The translations under genes and the position numbers were made by a program. A DNA stretch of 11,397 nt, from assembly GCA_007116865.1 (NCBI GenBank), contig SKHR01000028.1, positions 1-11,397 of the forward strand. Reading direction: 5' to 3'. Source of the DNA: Marinospirillum sp. GTDB taxonomy: Bacteria > Pseudomonadota > Gammaproteobacteria > Pseudomonadales > Halomonadaceae. Numbering within the stretch: the first letter of the stretch is position 1; every line of letters starts with the position of its first letter. Shown piece after piece: positions 1 through 6,160 of the stretch. The notes under the pieces are model-generated. The model was given only the letters and a program-made list of their open reading frames with translations, was not told the origin of the DNA and searched no databases.

Positions 1-53
1 AAGGCCTTGGTAAGTCCTGAAATTTGTAACGCAGGCGTTATTTCGGCTGCCAT
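1..53 (-). CDS. ABC transporter ATP-binding protein, N-terminal fragment (cut by window edge)
   Basis: A minus-strand reading frame starts with ATG at 53-51 and runs off the left edge. The 17 complete codons read MAAEITPALQISGLTKA. The stretch LQISGLTKA is typical of the first beta-strand of ABC ATPases, where a (I/L)-x-(V/I)-x-x-L-x-K-x-(F/Y) pattern precedes the A-loop aromatic residue; the next codon begins TT, so it is Phe or Leu. A Shine-Dalgarno-like AGGTG sits 4 bases upstream of the ATG on the minus strand. Walker A and everything after it lie outside the window, so the substrate cannot be named. The Pho box at 97-114 suggests phosphate-starvation control; phosphonate, glycerol-phosphate or another phosphate-related uptake system is possible but only inferred. 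It lies 91 bases beyond the PAP2 gene on the same strand and appears to have its own promoter. Confidence 0.6.
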   Translation of the reverse strand, partial: MAAEITPALQISGLTKA

Positions 54-80
54 AAATCACCTAGTCAATCGAATATGAGT

Positions 81-114
81 AGGTTAGGCAGGGCAAATGA
101 CATTTTAATGACAC
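81..114 (-). promoter_or_regulatory. Pho box and promoter for the edge ABC-transporter gene
   Basis: On the minus strand 114-97 reads GTGTCAT-TAAA-ATGTCAT, two heptamers exactly 11 bases apart with an AT-rich spacer. Both contain the TGTCAT core of the PhoB half-site (consensus CTGTCAT). A weak -10 candidate, TAACCT (86-81), lies 10 bases downstream, the same geometry as the phoB promoter in this window. The predicted transcript would start about 20 bases before the ATG at 53. The box is seen in the sequence; PhoB binding is inferred. Confidence 0.7.
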
Positions 115-144
115 CAGTACTTGCAGCGACGCGGCTAAGAAAGC

Positions 145-714
145 TCAAACCAGGCTGAAACTCACCAACGCCAGGCTGAGTTTTGCTAACAGCCAGCCCA
201 GGGCCGCTCCAACGAGTACGTCAGTGGGGTAGTGCAACCCAAGAACGAGACGAGACAGGGCCACCAGCGCGGTAAAAACCAGCAGCCAGGGTGTCCATAA
301 TGGCAAGGCCGCCATGAGGAGACAACTGAAAGCAACCGCGTGCAGCGTGTGTCCGGAGGGGAAGCTAAAACGATCCAGCGGTCGCATATAGGCCTGGATA
401 TGCGGATAGGCCTCACAGGGGCGCAAACGTCCGGTGGTGCGTTTGATCCACAGATAAATCCATGTGGCAACCAATCCGGTGACGGCCATTTGCAGGCTCA
501 AAAAGAGTCCGGCTTTGCCATACATCAGGGGTAAGAGCAGCATGATGACATACCAGACAAGCCCATCACCCAGACGGCTCACCACACGAAAAGGCAGACA
601 TAAAAGTGAGTGGTCACCCAGGCGGTTGAAGCGAGTGCCCAGTGATAGATCCAGCGCGTGAAAACGCTCAGTCAGTGGATAGCGTCGTGTAGCGGGCAGC
701 ATTTTCAGGCTCAT
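145..714 (-). CDS. PAP2-superfamily membrane phosphatase (lipid phosphatase type)
   Basis: This 189-residue integral membrane protein carries the three motifs of the PAP2 (type 2 phosphatidic acid phosphatase) family. They are KRTTGRLRP at 91-99 (the KxxxxxxRP motif), PSGH at 119-122 and SRLVLGLHYPTD at 154-165, with His122, His161 and Asp165 in the expected catalytic positions. About five hydrophobic segments are visible. Relatives such as PgpB dephosphorylate phosphatidic acid, PGP or undecaprenyl diphosphate at the membrane; the substrate here is not determined. The start at 714 is supported by GGAGG at 725-721, six bases upstream, and overlaps the glycosyltransferase 3' end by 47 bases, which suggests one transcript and coupled translation. 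A Met at residue 5 is a weaker alternative start. Given its partner, a role in making diacylglycerol or handling lipid phosphates for glycolipid synthesis is plausible but inferred. Confidence 0.9.
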   Translation of the reverse strand: MSLKMLPATRRYPLTERFHALDLSLGTRFNRLGDHSLLCLPFRVVSRLGDGLVWYVIMLLLPLMYGKAGLFLSLQMAVTGLVATWIYLWIKRTTGRLRPCEAYPHIQAYMRPLDRFSFPSGHTLHAVAFSCLLMAALPLWTPWLLVFTALVALSRLVLGLHYPTDVLVGAALGWLLAKLSLALVSFSLV

Positions 715-1852
715 GAGAAACCTCCGGCAGGATCAGGGAATGCAGCAGCTGGTAGAAGGATTGATTGATCTGTCCCCAGCTCTGGGTTTGCATGCGCTGG
801 CTGGCCAGATGTCCCATGACCACCAGGCGGTGCTCATCACTGGCTAAATGACGAGCCGCCGTACAAAATTGACGAGTAGGTTGATCGGAATAGGCAGAAA
901 CGAGATAGCCATTCATCGCATGGGTGATCAGTTCTGCGGCAGCGGCACGCTCATAAGCTAGAACCGGGGTGCCAGATGCCATGGCCTCGGCTACCACGTT
1001 GCCATAGGTTTCGGTCAGGCTGGGAAAGATGAACAGATCCAGATTGGCGTAATAACGTGCCAGCGCTTCCCCTTGCTGCATACCAACACAGATCGCTTGG
1101 GGAAACTGCTTGGTGATCTGCTGGCGCAACGGACCATCTCCCACCAAGAGCAAACGTGCGTTGGGGCGGTCTTTTTGAATGGCCTGAAAACTCTCTAACA
1201 ACAAATCCAGATTCTTTTCTTTGGCCAGGCGCCCGACATAACCCACCAGCAGCTGCTCTGGCCCCACACCTAAGCGAGCACGAAAATACTGGCAGCGTTT
1301 TTGCGGTGTAAAAAGCTGGGTATCAACGCCCCTTCCCAAGCGCTTGACCCGCTCAAAACCTTGCCTTGTCAGCGCCCGCTGCTGCTCAGCGGAGGGTGTC
1401 AAGGTCAGGTGGGCCTGGTTATGAAACCAGCGCAGATATTTCATCGCCAATGGCTTGAGCGGCAACCGCGAGTAGGCATCCAAATACTGGTCAAAATTGG
1501 TGTGAAAACCGGCGACCACCGGAATTTGATGGCGTTTGGCATAGCGCAAAGCACTCAACCCTAACGGCCCCTCGGTGGCGATATAAAACACGTCTGGACG
1601 TTGATAGGCCCAAAAGCGCTTAACGCGCCGAGGTAAACACCAGCCAAACCTCAGATCAGGATAACCAGGCAAAGGATGACCTGCCGCCTGCCAGGTGTTC
1701 AGCCCCTTCAGATAGGGAGTGGCAGAGCCGGGGCGTACCAGGTCAATCGTGACGCCTCGCTGAGCTAAACCCTGACACCAGTGCTCCAACGTCATGCTGA
1801 CGCCATTGATATCCGGTGCATAGGTTTCTGTGATCAGGGCTAAACGCATCAT
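668..1852 (-). CDS. GT4-family (GT-B fold) glycosyltransferase, possibly glycolipid-forming
   Basis: This 394-residue protein has both halves of a GT-B retaining glycosyltransferase. The N-terminal acceptor domain opens with LALITETYAPDINGVSMTL and has FHTNF at 116-120. The C-terminal nucleotide-sugar domain has GYVGRLAKEKN at 204-214, LLVGDGP at 235-241 and the E-x7-E pair Glu281/Glu289 in the stretch at 277-300. The N-terminal layout resembles the subfamily that includes SqdX-type and MgtA-type transferases, which glycosylate diacylglycerol or related lipids; exact donor and acceptor cannot be read from sequence. No signal peptide or clear transmembrane segment is seen, so a cytosolic, membrane-peripheral enzyme is expected. 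Two adjacent Met codons (1852 and 1849) are possible starts, with a weak GTGGA upstream. It is followed by the overlapping PAP2 gene and preceded by a Pho-like heptamer array. Glycosylation of a cell-surface polysaccharide precursor is an alternative role. Confidence 0.88.
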   Translation of the reverse strand: MMRLALITETYAPDINGVSMTLEHWCQGLAQRGVTIDLVRPGSATPYLKGLNTWQAAGHPLPGYPDLRFGWCLPRRVKRFWAYQRPDVFYIATEGPLGLSALRYAKRHQIPVVAGFHTNFDQYLDAYSRLPLKPLAMKYLRWFHNQAHLTLTPSAEQQRALTRQGFERVKRLGRGVDTQLFTPQKRCQYFRARLGVGPEQLLVGYVGRLAKEKNLDLLLESFQAIQKDRPNARLLLVGDGPLRQQITKQFPQAICVGMQQGEALARYYANLDLFIFPSLTETYGNVVAEAMASGTPVLAYERAAAAELITHAMNGYLVSAYSDQPTRQFCTAARHLASDEHRLVVMGHLASQRMQTQSWGQINQSFYQLLHSLILPEVSHEPENAARYTTLSTD

Positions 1853-1881
1853 TTACATCCACGGGTAGTCGGCAAGTGCCT

Positions 1882-1937
1882 AGCATCGGTGGCGCAGATG
1901 ACGAAGTGATGGCAGCCGCTTGAAGCTTGTATGACAA
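1882..1937 (-). promoter_or_regulatory. Degenerate Pho-box array upstream of the glycosyltransferase/PAP2 unit
   Basis: Read on the minus strand, heptamers in an 11-base register are TTGTCAT (1937-1931), GCTTCAA (1926-1920, poor), CTGCCAT (1915-1909) and TCGTCAT (1904-1898). Three of the four match CTGTCAT at five or six of seven positions. A weak -10 candidate GATGCT (1887-1882) lies 10 bases after the last heptamer, matching the geometry of the phoB promoter, and would start transcription about 20-25 bases before the ATG at 1852. The spacers are not AT-rich, so this is weaker than the other boxes. Confidence 0.45.
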
Positions 1938-1942
1938 GGCTG

Positions 1943-1970
1943 TTGATCGTGGACTGAGCTGAGTTAGAAT
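1943..1970 (+). promoter_or_regulatory. Candidate sigma-70 promoter for the response regulator
   Basis: TTGATC (1943-1948) and TAGAAT (1965-1970) are separated by 16 bases and match the -35 and -10 consensus at 4/6 and 5/6 positions. The predicted start is near 1977, giving a leader of about 24 bases before the ATG at 2001. It sits within the divergent gap shared with the glycosyltransferase gene. Confidence 0.55.
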
Positions 1971-2000
1971 GAACTCAAAGTAATCAACAACAGGCAGGTT

Positions 2001-2810
2001 ATGAAAACGATTCGGTTGCTGACAGTCGATGATTCTAAATTCAATCGGGATCTGGTGATCAAGACCCTGCGTCATGAGTATCCAGAAATCGAAGTAACCG
2101 AGGCCCCCAATGGGCGGCGTGCTCAGCAGTTGCTGAAAAGCCACAGTTATGACCTGGTCTTGTGTGACTGGGAGATGCCGGAAATGGATGGCATCGAGCT
2201 ACTCAAGTGGGTGCGCTCAGAAGAAAATCTCAAAGAGCAGCCCTTCATCATGGTCACCAGCCTGGATAAAAAAGAACATGTGGTCACCGCCCTGAAAGCC
2301 GGGGTCAATGACTATATTGCCAAGCCCTTTTCAACCGATCAGCTGGTCAGTAAGGTGGTCAAACAGCTGCTGCAATCCAAGGTGATCACCACCAAGGATC
2401 TGGCGGGCATGGGCTACAAACCCCGAATTTCAGGTGCAGGCGGTGCAGAGCTTCTGGCTGGCGCTGGCAGCACTCCCGAAGCCAGCCCCAAGAAATCAAA
2501 AGGCCCTAACCAACGCGCTTTGATCTGGAGCACTGGCGACAAGTATCCCGTCACCCTCAAAGAACTGACCCTGCAAGAAGCCGTGGTGCTCACCAAGCGA
2601 GTCGAAGGTCTGCCGAATTTAGGCGAGCCGGTTCATCTGGGTTTGATTGGAGGTGATGAGGAAGATCCGATCCGCGTCGCAGTGAAGGGTTTTGTCACCC
2701 TGTTGCAGCTGGGCGAGAAAAAACCGGATGCCAAAAGCCAGTTAATGCGCATCCAGTTGATCAAGCAGAACCCGGAAACCGCCAGCCTGTTCAGCCAGCT
2801 GCTCAGTTAA
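2001..2810 (+). CDS. Orphan response regulator: receiver domain plus divergent PilZ-like C-terminal domain
   Basis: This 269-residue protein begins with a CheY-like receiver domain (about 4-125). It has the acidic pair Asp10/Asp11, phosphoacceptor Asp56 in LVLCDWEMP, Thr86 and Lys108 in AKPF. A Gly/Ala/Pro/Lys-rich linker (about 140-168) leads to a C-terminal domain (about 170-269). Its pattern of beta-strands (YPVTLKELTLQEAVVL, EPVHLGLI, IRVAVKGFVTLL, SQLMRIQLI) followed by a short helix resembles a PilZ domain. The usual c-di-GMP residues, RxxxR and (D/N)xSxxG, are not seen; LKELTLQEA occupies the second position. It may therefore be a non-binding PilZ-like output or a different small beta-fold. 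No DNA-binding domain or adjacent kinase is present. The ATG follows a modest SD (GCAGG). The last 8 bases overlap the 3' end of phoR on the other strand. Confidence 0.85.
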   Translation: MKTIRLLTVDDSKFNRDLVIKTLRHEYPEIEVTEAPNGRRAQQLLKSHSYDLVLCDWEMPEMDGIELLKWVRSEENLKEQPFIMVTSLDKKEHVVTALKAGVNDYIAKPFSTDQLVSKVVKQLLQSKVITTKDLAGMGYKPRISGAGGAELLAGAGSTPEASPKKSKGPNQRALIWSTGDKYPVTLKELTLQEAVVLTKRVEGLPNLGEPVHLGLIGGDEEDPIRVAVKGFVTLLQLGEKKPDAKSQLMRIQLIKQNPETASLFSQLLS

Positions 2811-4104
2811 GCGCTGCTTTCACATACACACTGCTGGCGGGAAAGTGGCAACAAAAACGTGAACCACGCCCAGCAGCGCTGTTGATGCTCAGACGTCCCT
2901 GGTGCCTTAGCATGACGTGTTTGACGATCGCTAACCCCAGCCCTGTGCCTCCGGTAGAACTGGCACGCCCTTGATCCACCCGGTAAAAACGCTCAGTCAA
3001 ACGCGAAAGGTGCTGAGGCTCTATCCCCGGCCCGTTATCGATCACCTCAAAGTGCGCACCAGACCGGTCCAGATGCCATTTCAGCTCAATGGTGGAGTCT
3101 GGGGGTGTGTATTTGACCGCATTGAATACCAGATTAGAAAAGGCACTACGCAGCTCCTTCTCACAGCCGTAAATCTGTAGTGAGGCATCGGCATTGAGTT
3201 CGATTCGATGTTTTTGATCCGACAAAGCCTGGGCATCCTGAAGAATGGTTTGCAGCAGCTGACTGATATCCAGCGGCTCTCTGGCCGGCTCAAAACTGCT
3301 GGTTTCCAGGCGTGAAAGCATCAGCAGGTCTTCGACCAGATGTTCCATACGCGCAGCCTGTTGTTGCATCAGCTCCAGACCGCGCACCCATTTAGGGTCG
3401 AGATTTTCTGCATGATCAGCGAAGGTTTCCAGATAGCCTGAGAGCACGGTCAAGGGGGTGCGCAGCTCATGCGAGACATTGGCGATAAAGTCCTGTCGCA
3501 TCTGCTCTAACCGCTGGGTTCGGGTAAAATCCCGCACCAGCATCAGGCGCTCATTTTCACCAAACAGGGTGATTTGATATTCCAGGCTGCGGCCTTCGGC
3601 AACCGGTGAGGGCAGTACCAGCGGCTCACGATACTGTTGCTTTTCAAAGTAGTTCACAAAGCGCGGATCACGCAGCAGATGAGTGATCGGGTTGCCCTTG
3701 TCGCTGGGCATACGTAACCCCAACAAGTGCGTGGCCGCCTGATTCCACCACTCTACATCACCACGTCGATCAATCATGATGATGCCGTCACGCAGTGCCT
3801 GGCTTGACTGCTGAATCTTATCCAGCACCAGTTGCAAACGATTTTGCGCTTGGCGATTTTGGCGTTGCAGGCGATACAGCTCATCGAACACACGCCCCCA
3901 CAGGCCGCGTGCTTCAGGGGGCACGTCTTCAGGGCGACGTAACCAAACCAGCATTCGACCCAACTGAAAAAGATGAAGCCCCAGCACCAGCAGTGTCGCT
4001 GTCAGCAATCCAGCCAGCACACTACCCGCCAGCCAGCCGACCAAAGCGGCCAGGCCAAACAGCCAAAAAAAGCGCAACAGTTCTTTTAAAATCAATGCAG
4101 GCAC
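2803..4104 (-). CDS. phoR: Phosphate-regulon sensor histidine kinase PhoR
   Basis: This 433-residue membrane kinase has the PhoR architecture. An N-terminal hydrophobic hairpin (about 10-50) has no large periplasmic domain. A PAS domain (about 95-195) follows, then a HisKA dimerisation helix with His212 in FIANVSHELRTPL. The HATPase domain has an N box (NLVFNAVKYTP, 324-334), G1 DNGPGI (356-361), an F box around ERFYR (371-375) and G2 GGTGLGL (385-391). PhoR phosphorylates PhoB under phosphate limitation and is held inactive by the Pst system, usually with PhoU. The start is GTG at 4104-4102, immediately preceded by an in-frame TAA, with AAAGG seven bases upstream; no earlier start is possible. 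It follows phoB by 25 bases and is expected to be co-transcribed from the phoB Pho-box promoter. Confidence 0.96.
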   Translation of the reverse strand: MPALILKELLRFFWLFGLAALVGWLAGSVLAGLLTATLLVLGLHLFQLGRMLVWLRRPEDVPPEARGLWGRVFDELYRLQRQNRQAQNRLQLVLDKIQQSSQALRDGIIMIDRRGDVEWWNQAATHLLGLRMPSDKGNPITHLLRDPRFVNYFEKQQYREPLVLPSPVAEGRSLEYQITLFGENERLMLVRDFTRTQRLEQMRQDFIANVSHELRTPLTVLSGYLETFADHAENLDPKWVRGLELMQQQAARMEHLVEDLLMLSRLETSSFEPAREPLDISQLLQTILQDAQALSDQKHRIELNADASLQIYGCEKELRSAFSNLVFNAVKYTPPDSTIELKWHLDRSGAHFEVIDNGPGIEPQHLSRLTERFYRVDQGRASSTGGTGLGLAIVKHVMLRHQGRLSINSAAGRGSRFCCHFPASSVYVKAALN

Positions 4105-4129
4105 TTAAAAGCCTTTCGATCTGAGTCAA

Positions 4130-4819
4130 TCAACGCTGGGTAGAAAAACGATACCCCGTCCCTCTAACAGTTTGCACCAGATGCTCGTGCGCTTCACCAA
4201 GTGCTTTACGTAGACGGCGAATATGTACGTCAACCGTTCGCTCTTCGACATAAACATTGCCGCCCCAGACTTGATCCAGCAACTGGCTGCGAGTATAGGC
4301 ACGCTCCTGGTGGGTCATGAAAAACTGTAGCAGGCGGAATTCGGTCGGGCCAACTTCTAACGGCTGTTCAAAAGCGGTGACTCGGTGGCTGACCGGATCC
4401 AGCTTCAAACCTTCAACTTCAACCGGATCTTCAACCCCCAGTGGAGTCGCACGCCGCAATACCGCTTTAAGACGGGCAACCAGCTCACGCGGTGAAAAGG
4501 GCTTGGTGATATAGTCATCCGCACCTGCTTCCAACCCCTGTATTTTATTGTCTTCTTCACTGCGGGCAGTGAGCATGATGATCGGAATTTCAGCAGTCAC
4601 GGGATCTCGCTTGAGACGGCGCGCCAGCTCGATGCCGCTGGTGCCTGGCATCATCCAGTCCAATAGAATTAAATCCGGCTGGCGATCAACAATCAGACTG
4701 TGCGCCTCTTTTGCATCGGCGGCCTCCAGATATTGATAGTCGGCCATCTCCAAAGCCACCGCGATCATTTCACGGATCGGCGCTTCGTCATCAACGATGA
4801 GTACAGTTTTTGCAGCCAT
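4130..4819 (-). CDS. phoB: Phosphate-regulon response regulator PhoB
   Basis: This 229-residue OmpR/PhoB-family transcription factor matches the usual PhoB length. The receiver domain (1-120) has Asp10, Asp11, phosphoacceptor Asp54 in LILLDWMMPG, Thr84 and Lys106 in TKPFSPREL. The winged-helix DNA-binding domain (about 130-227) includes VGPTEFRLLQFFM, the recognition helix RTVDVHIRRLRKAL (194-207) and the wing VRGTGYRF (218-225). Phosphorylated PhoB binds tandem CTGTCAT-type heptamers and recruits sigma-70 polymerase. Such boxes stand upstream of its own gene and upstream of pstS. The ATG has AGGA seven bases upstream. phoR follows after 25 bases on the same strand. Confidence 0.97.
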   Translation of the reverse strand: MAAKTVLIVDDEAPIREMIAVALEMADYQYLEAADAKEAHSLIVDRQPDLILLDWMMPGTSGIELARRLKRDPVTAEIPIIMLTARSEEDNKIQGLEAGADDYITKPFSPRELVARLKAVLRRATPLGVEDPVEVEGLKLDPVSHRVTAFEQPLEVGPTEFRLLQFFMTHQERAYTRSQLLDQVWGGNVYVEERTVDVHIRRLRKALGEAHEHLVQTVRGTGYRFSTQR

Positions 4820-4854
4820 GAGCTTGTCCTATAGACTCTGATTTGTTCAGTTTG

Positions 4855-4894
4855 ATGACAATTACACCCGCTGAATATGACAGAATCATGACAA
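4855..4894 (-). promoter_or_regulatory. Pho-box promoter of phoBR
   Basis: On the minus strand 4894-4877 reads TTGTCAT-GATT-CTGTCAT, a near-consensus Pho box replacing the -35. After 10 bases comes TGTAAT (4866-4861), a 5/6 match to the -10 element. This predicts positive autoregulation of phoBR. A third heptamer, TTGTCAT (4861-4855), lies 22 bases downstream in the same 11-base register and overlaps the -10/start region. Confidence 0.88.
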
Positions 4895-4912
4895 AAACAG
4901 CACCCGATTCCT

Positions 4913-4929
4913 AGCCGGACCAGCCGGAC
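4913..4929. repeat. Short tandem repeat between the two Pho boxes
   Basis: AGCCGGAC occurs twice (4913-4920 and 4922-4929) at a 9-base period, between the phoB-facing and pstS-facing Pho boxes. The repeat is exact. No function is known; it could be a spacer or a site for another regulator. Confidence 0.4.
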
Positions 4930-4935
4930 TCACCC

Positions 4936-4980
4936 CTGTCATGCAAATGTCATAAAGCTGAAATCTTTCTGCAATAGAGT
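4936..4980 (+). promoter_or_regulatory. Pho-box promoter of the pst operon
   Basis: Three heptamers stand at an exact 11-base period: CTGTCAT (4936-4942), ATGTCAT (4947-4953) and CTGAAAT (4958-4964). The first two form a strong Pho box and the third is a 5/7 match. TAGAGT (4975-4980), 10 bases after the third heptamer, is a reasonable -10 element, the same geometry as at phoB. The predicted leader of pstS is about 70 bases. Confidence 0.88.
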
Positions 4981-5058
4981 TTCTTCAGGATTCGCTGGTA
5001 ACGATCACCGAGGGTCATTCAGGCCTGATCGTCTAACCTGAAAAATGAGGAAACGAAC

Positions 5059-6090
5059 ATGAAATCACGTCACTCTAAGGCTGCGCTCGCATTGACGGCC
5101 GTTGCTGGTCTGGCGATGGCAACCACTGCTATGGCTCGCGACACCATCCAGATTGCTGGCTCTTCAACGGTACTGCCCTTTGCTTCAATTGTTGCAGAAG
5201 AATTCGGTCATGCCTTCCCACAGTTTAATACGCCAGTAGTCGGCTCCGGTGGCTCTGGTGGCGGTTTGCGCCAGTTCTGCCAAGGCGTTGGTCCCAACAC
5301 CATTGATATCGCCAACTCTTCACGCCCCATTCGTTCGGCTGAGCTGGAAAACTGCCGTAACAACGGTGTGACCGAAATCATCGAAGTCATGTTTGGTTAC
5401 GATGGCATCGTCTTCGCCTCTCGCGCTGACGGCGGCAGCTTCGCCCTTGAACCACACCACGTATTCCTGGCCGGTGCCGCTCAAGTGCCGCAAAATGGTC
5501 GCCTGGTCAACAACCCCTACACGCGCTGGTCTCAAATCGATTCTTCACTGCCAAACCAGGAGATCGTACTGGTCATTCCTGGTTCAAACCACGGCACGCG
5601 TGAAGTTTACGAAGAAACCGTTGTTCACCCTGGCTGTAAGAGCTTCCCCGAAGTTCAGGCCATGGAGCGCTCTGCCCAAAACAACTTCTGTAACGCCATT
5701 CGTACGGATGGCCGTGTCGTAGAGATCGCCGGTGACTACACCGAAACCCTGGCGCGCCTGGATGCCCAGCGCTCCGCCCTGGGTGTATTTGGTCTGAGCT
5801 TCTATGACCAGAACCGTGACCGTCTGCAGGTTGCCACTGTCAGCGGTGTTACACCCAGCCTGGAAACCATTGGCAGCGGTGAGTACCCGGTTTCACGTCC
5901 ACTCTTCTTCTATGTGAAGAACCAGCATGTCGGCGAGATCCCTGGTCTGCTGGAATATGCCCAGTTCTTCCTGAGCGCCGAAATCGGCGGCATGGGCAGC
6001 CCTCTGGAAGATGCGGGCCTGATTCCCATGGATAACACTGAGCGTGCCCAGATTACTCGCGCTGTGCGTAGCCGCACCCTTGTGCAGTAA
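5059..6090 (+). CDS. pstS: Periplasmic phosphate-binding protein PstS
   Basis: This 343-residue protein starts with a Sec signal peptide (basic MKSRHSK, hydrophobic core, likely cleavage after ATTAMA at residue 26). The mature part begins DTIQIAGSSTVLPF, the hallmark of phosphate-binding PstS-type proteins. Candidate phosphate ligands lie in GSSTVLPF (34-41), GSGGSGGG (62-69), the region at 83-92 and SNHGTRE (176-182). Four cysteines in the mature protein (74, 99, 193, 211) could form two periplasmic disulfides. There is no lipobox, so it should be a soluble periplasmic protein that delivers phosphate to PstC/PstA. A GAGG about 8 bases upstream supports the ATG at 5059. It is driven by the Pho-box promoter at 4936-4980 and followed by a terminator at 6106-6136, so it should be made in excess over the permease. 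Confidence 0.95.
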   Translation: MKSRHSKAALALTAVAGLAMATTAMARDTIQIAGSSTVLPFASIVAEEFGHAFPQFNTPVVGSGGSGGGLRQFCQGVGPNTIDIANSSRPIRSAELENCRNNGVTEIIEVMFGYDGIVFASRADGGSFALEPHHVFLAGAAQVPQNGRLVNNPYTRWSQIDSSLPNQEIVLVIPGSNHGTREVYEETVVHPGCKSFPEVQAMERSAQNNFCNAIRTDGRVVEIAGDYTETLARLDAQRSALGVFGLSFYDQNRDRLQVATVSGVTPSLETIGSGEYPVSRPLFFYVKNQHVGEIPGLLEYAQFFLSAEIGGMGSPLEDAGLIPMDNTERAQITRAVRSRTLVQ

Positions 6091-6105
6091 GTCGAAATAA
6101 AAACG

Positions 6106-6136
6106 AGGCCGGGGGCAATATGCTTCCGGCCTTTTT
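6106..6136 (+). terminator. Intrinsic terminator between pstS and pstC
   Basis: An 11-base-pair stem pairs 6106-6116 with 6122-6132 (two G-U pairs, otherwise Watson-Crick), with loop AATAT. A five-T tract (6132-6136) follows directly. It lies 16 bases after the pstS stop and ends 24 bases before pstC. Because no separate pstC promoter is evident, it probably acts as a partial terminator that sets pstS above the permease genes. Confidence 0.88.
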
Positions 6137-6160
6137 GTAAGATGCTTGAGGAAAGGATCT

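Noticed and set aside
1743..2144. Minus-strand open frame of 133 codons across the GT/regulator gap
   Set aside because: It overlaps the glycosyltransferase start, both candidate promoters and the receiver domain. Its translation shows no domain and it has no convincing ribosome site.
5045..5062. Five-codon upstream frame (ATG at 5045, stop overlapping the pstS ATG)
   Set aside because: It has no ribosome site of its own and contains the pstS Shine-Dalgarno; most likely chance.
6146..6160. TTG start five codons upstream for pstC
   Set aside because: These codons are the ribosome-binding site (AGGAAAGGA) of the ATG at 6161.
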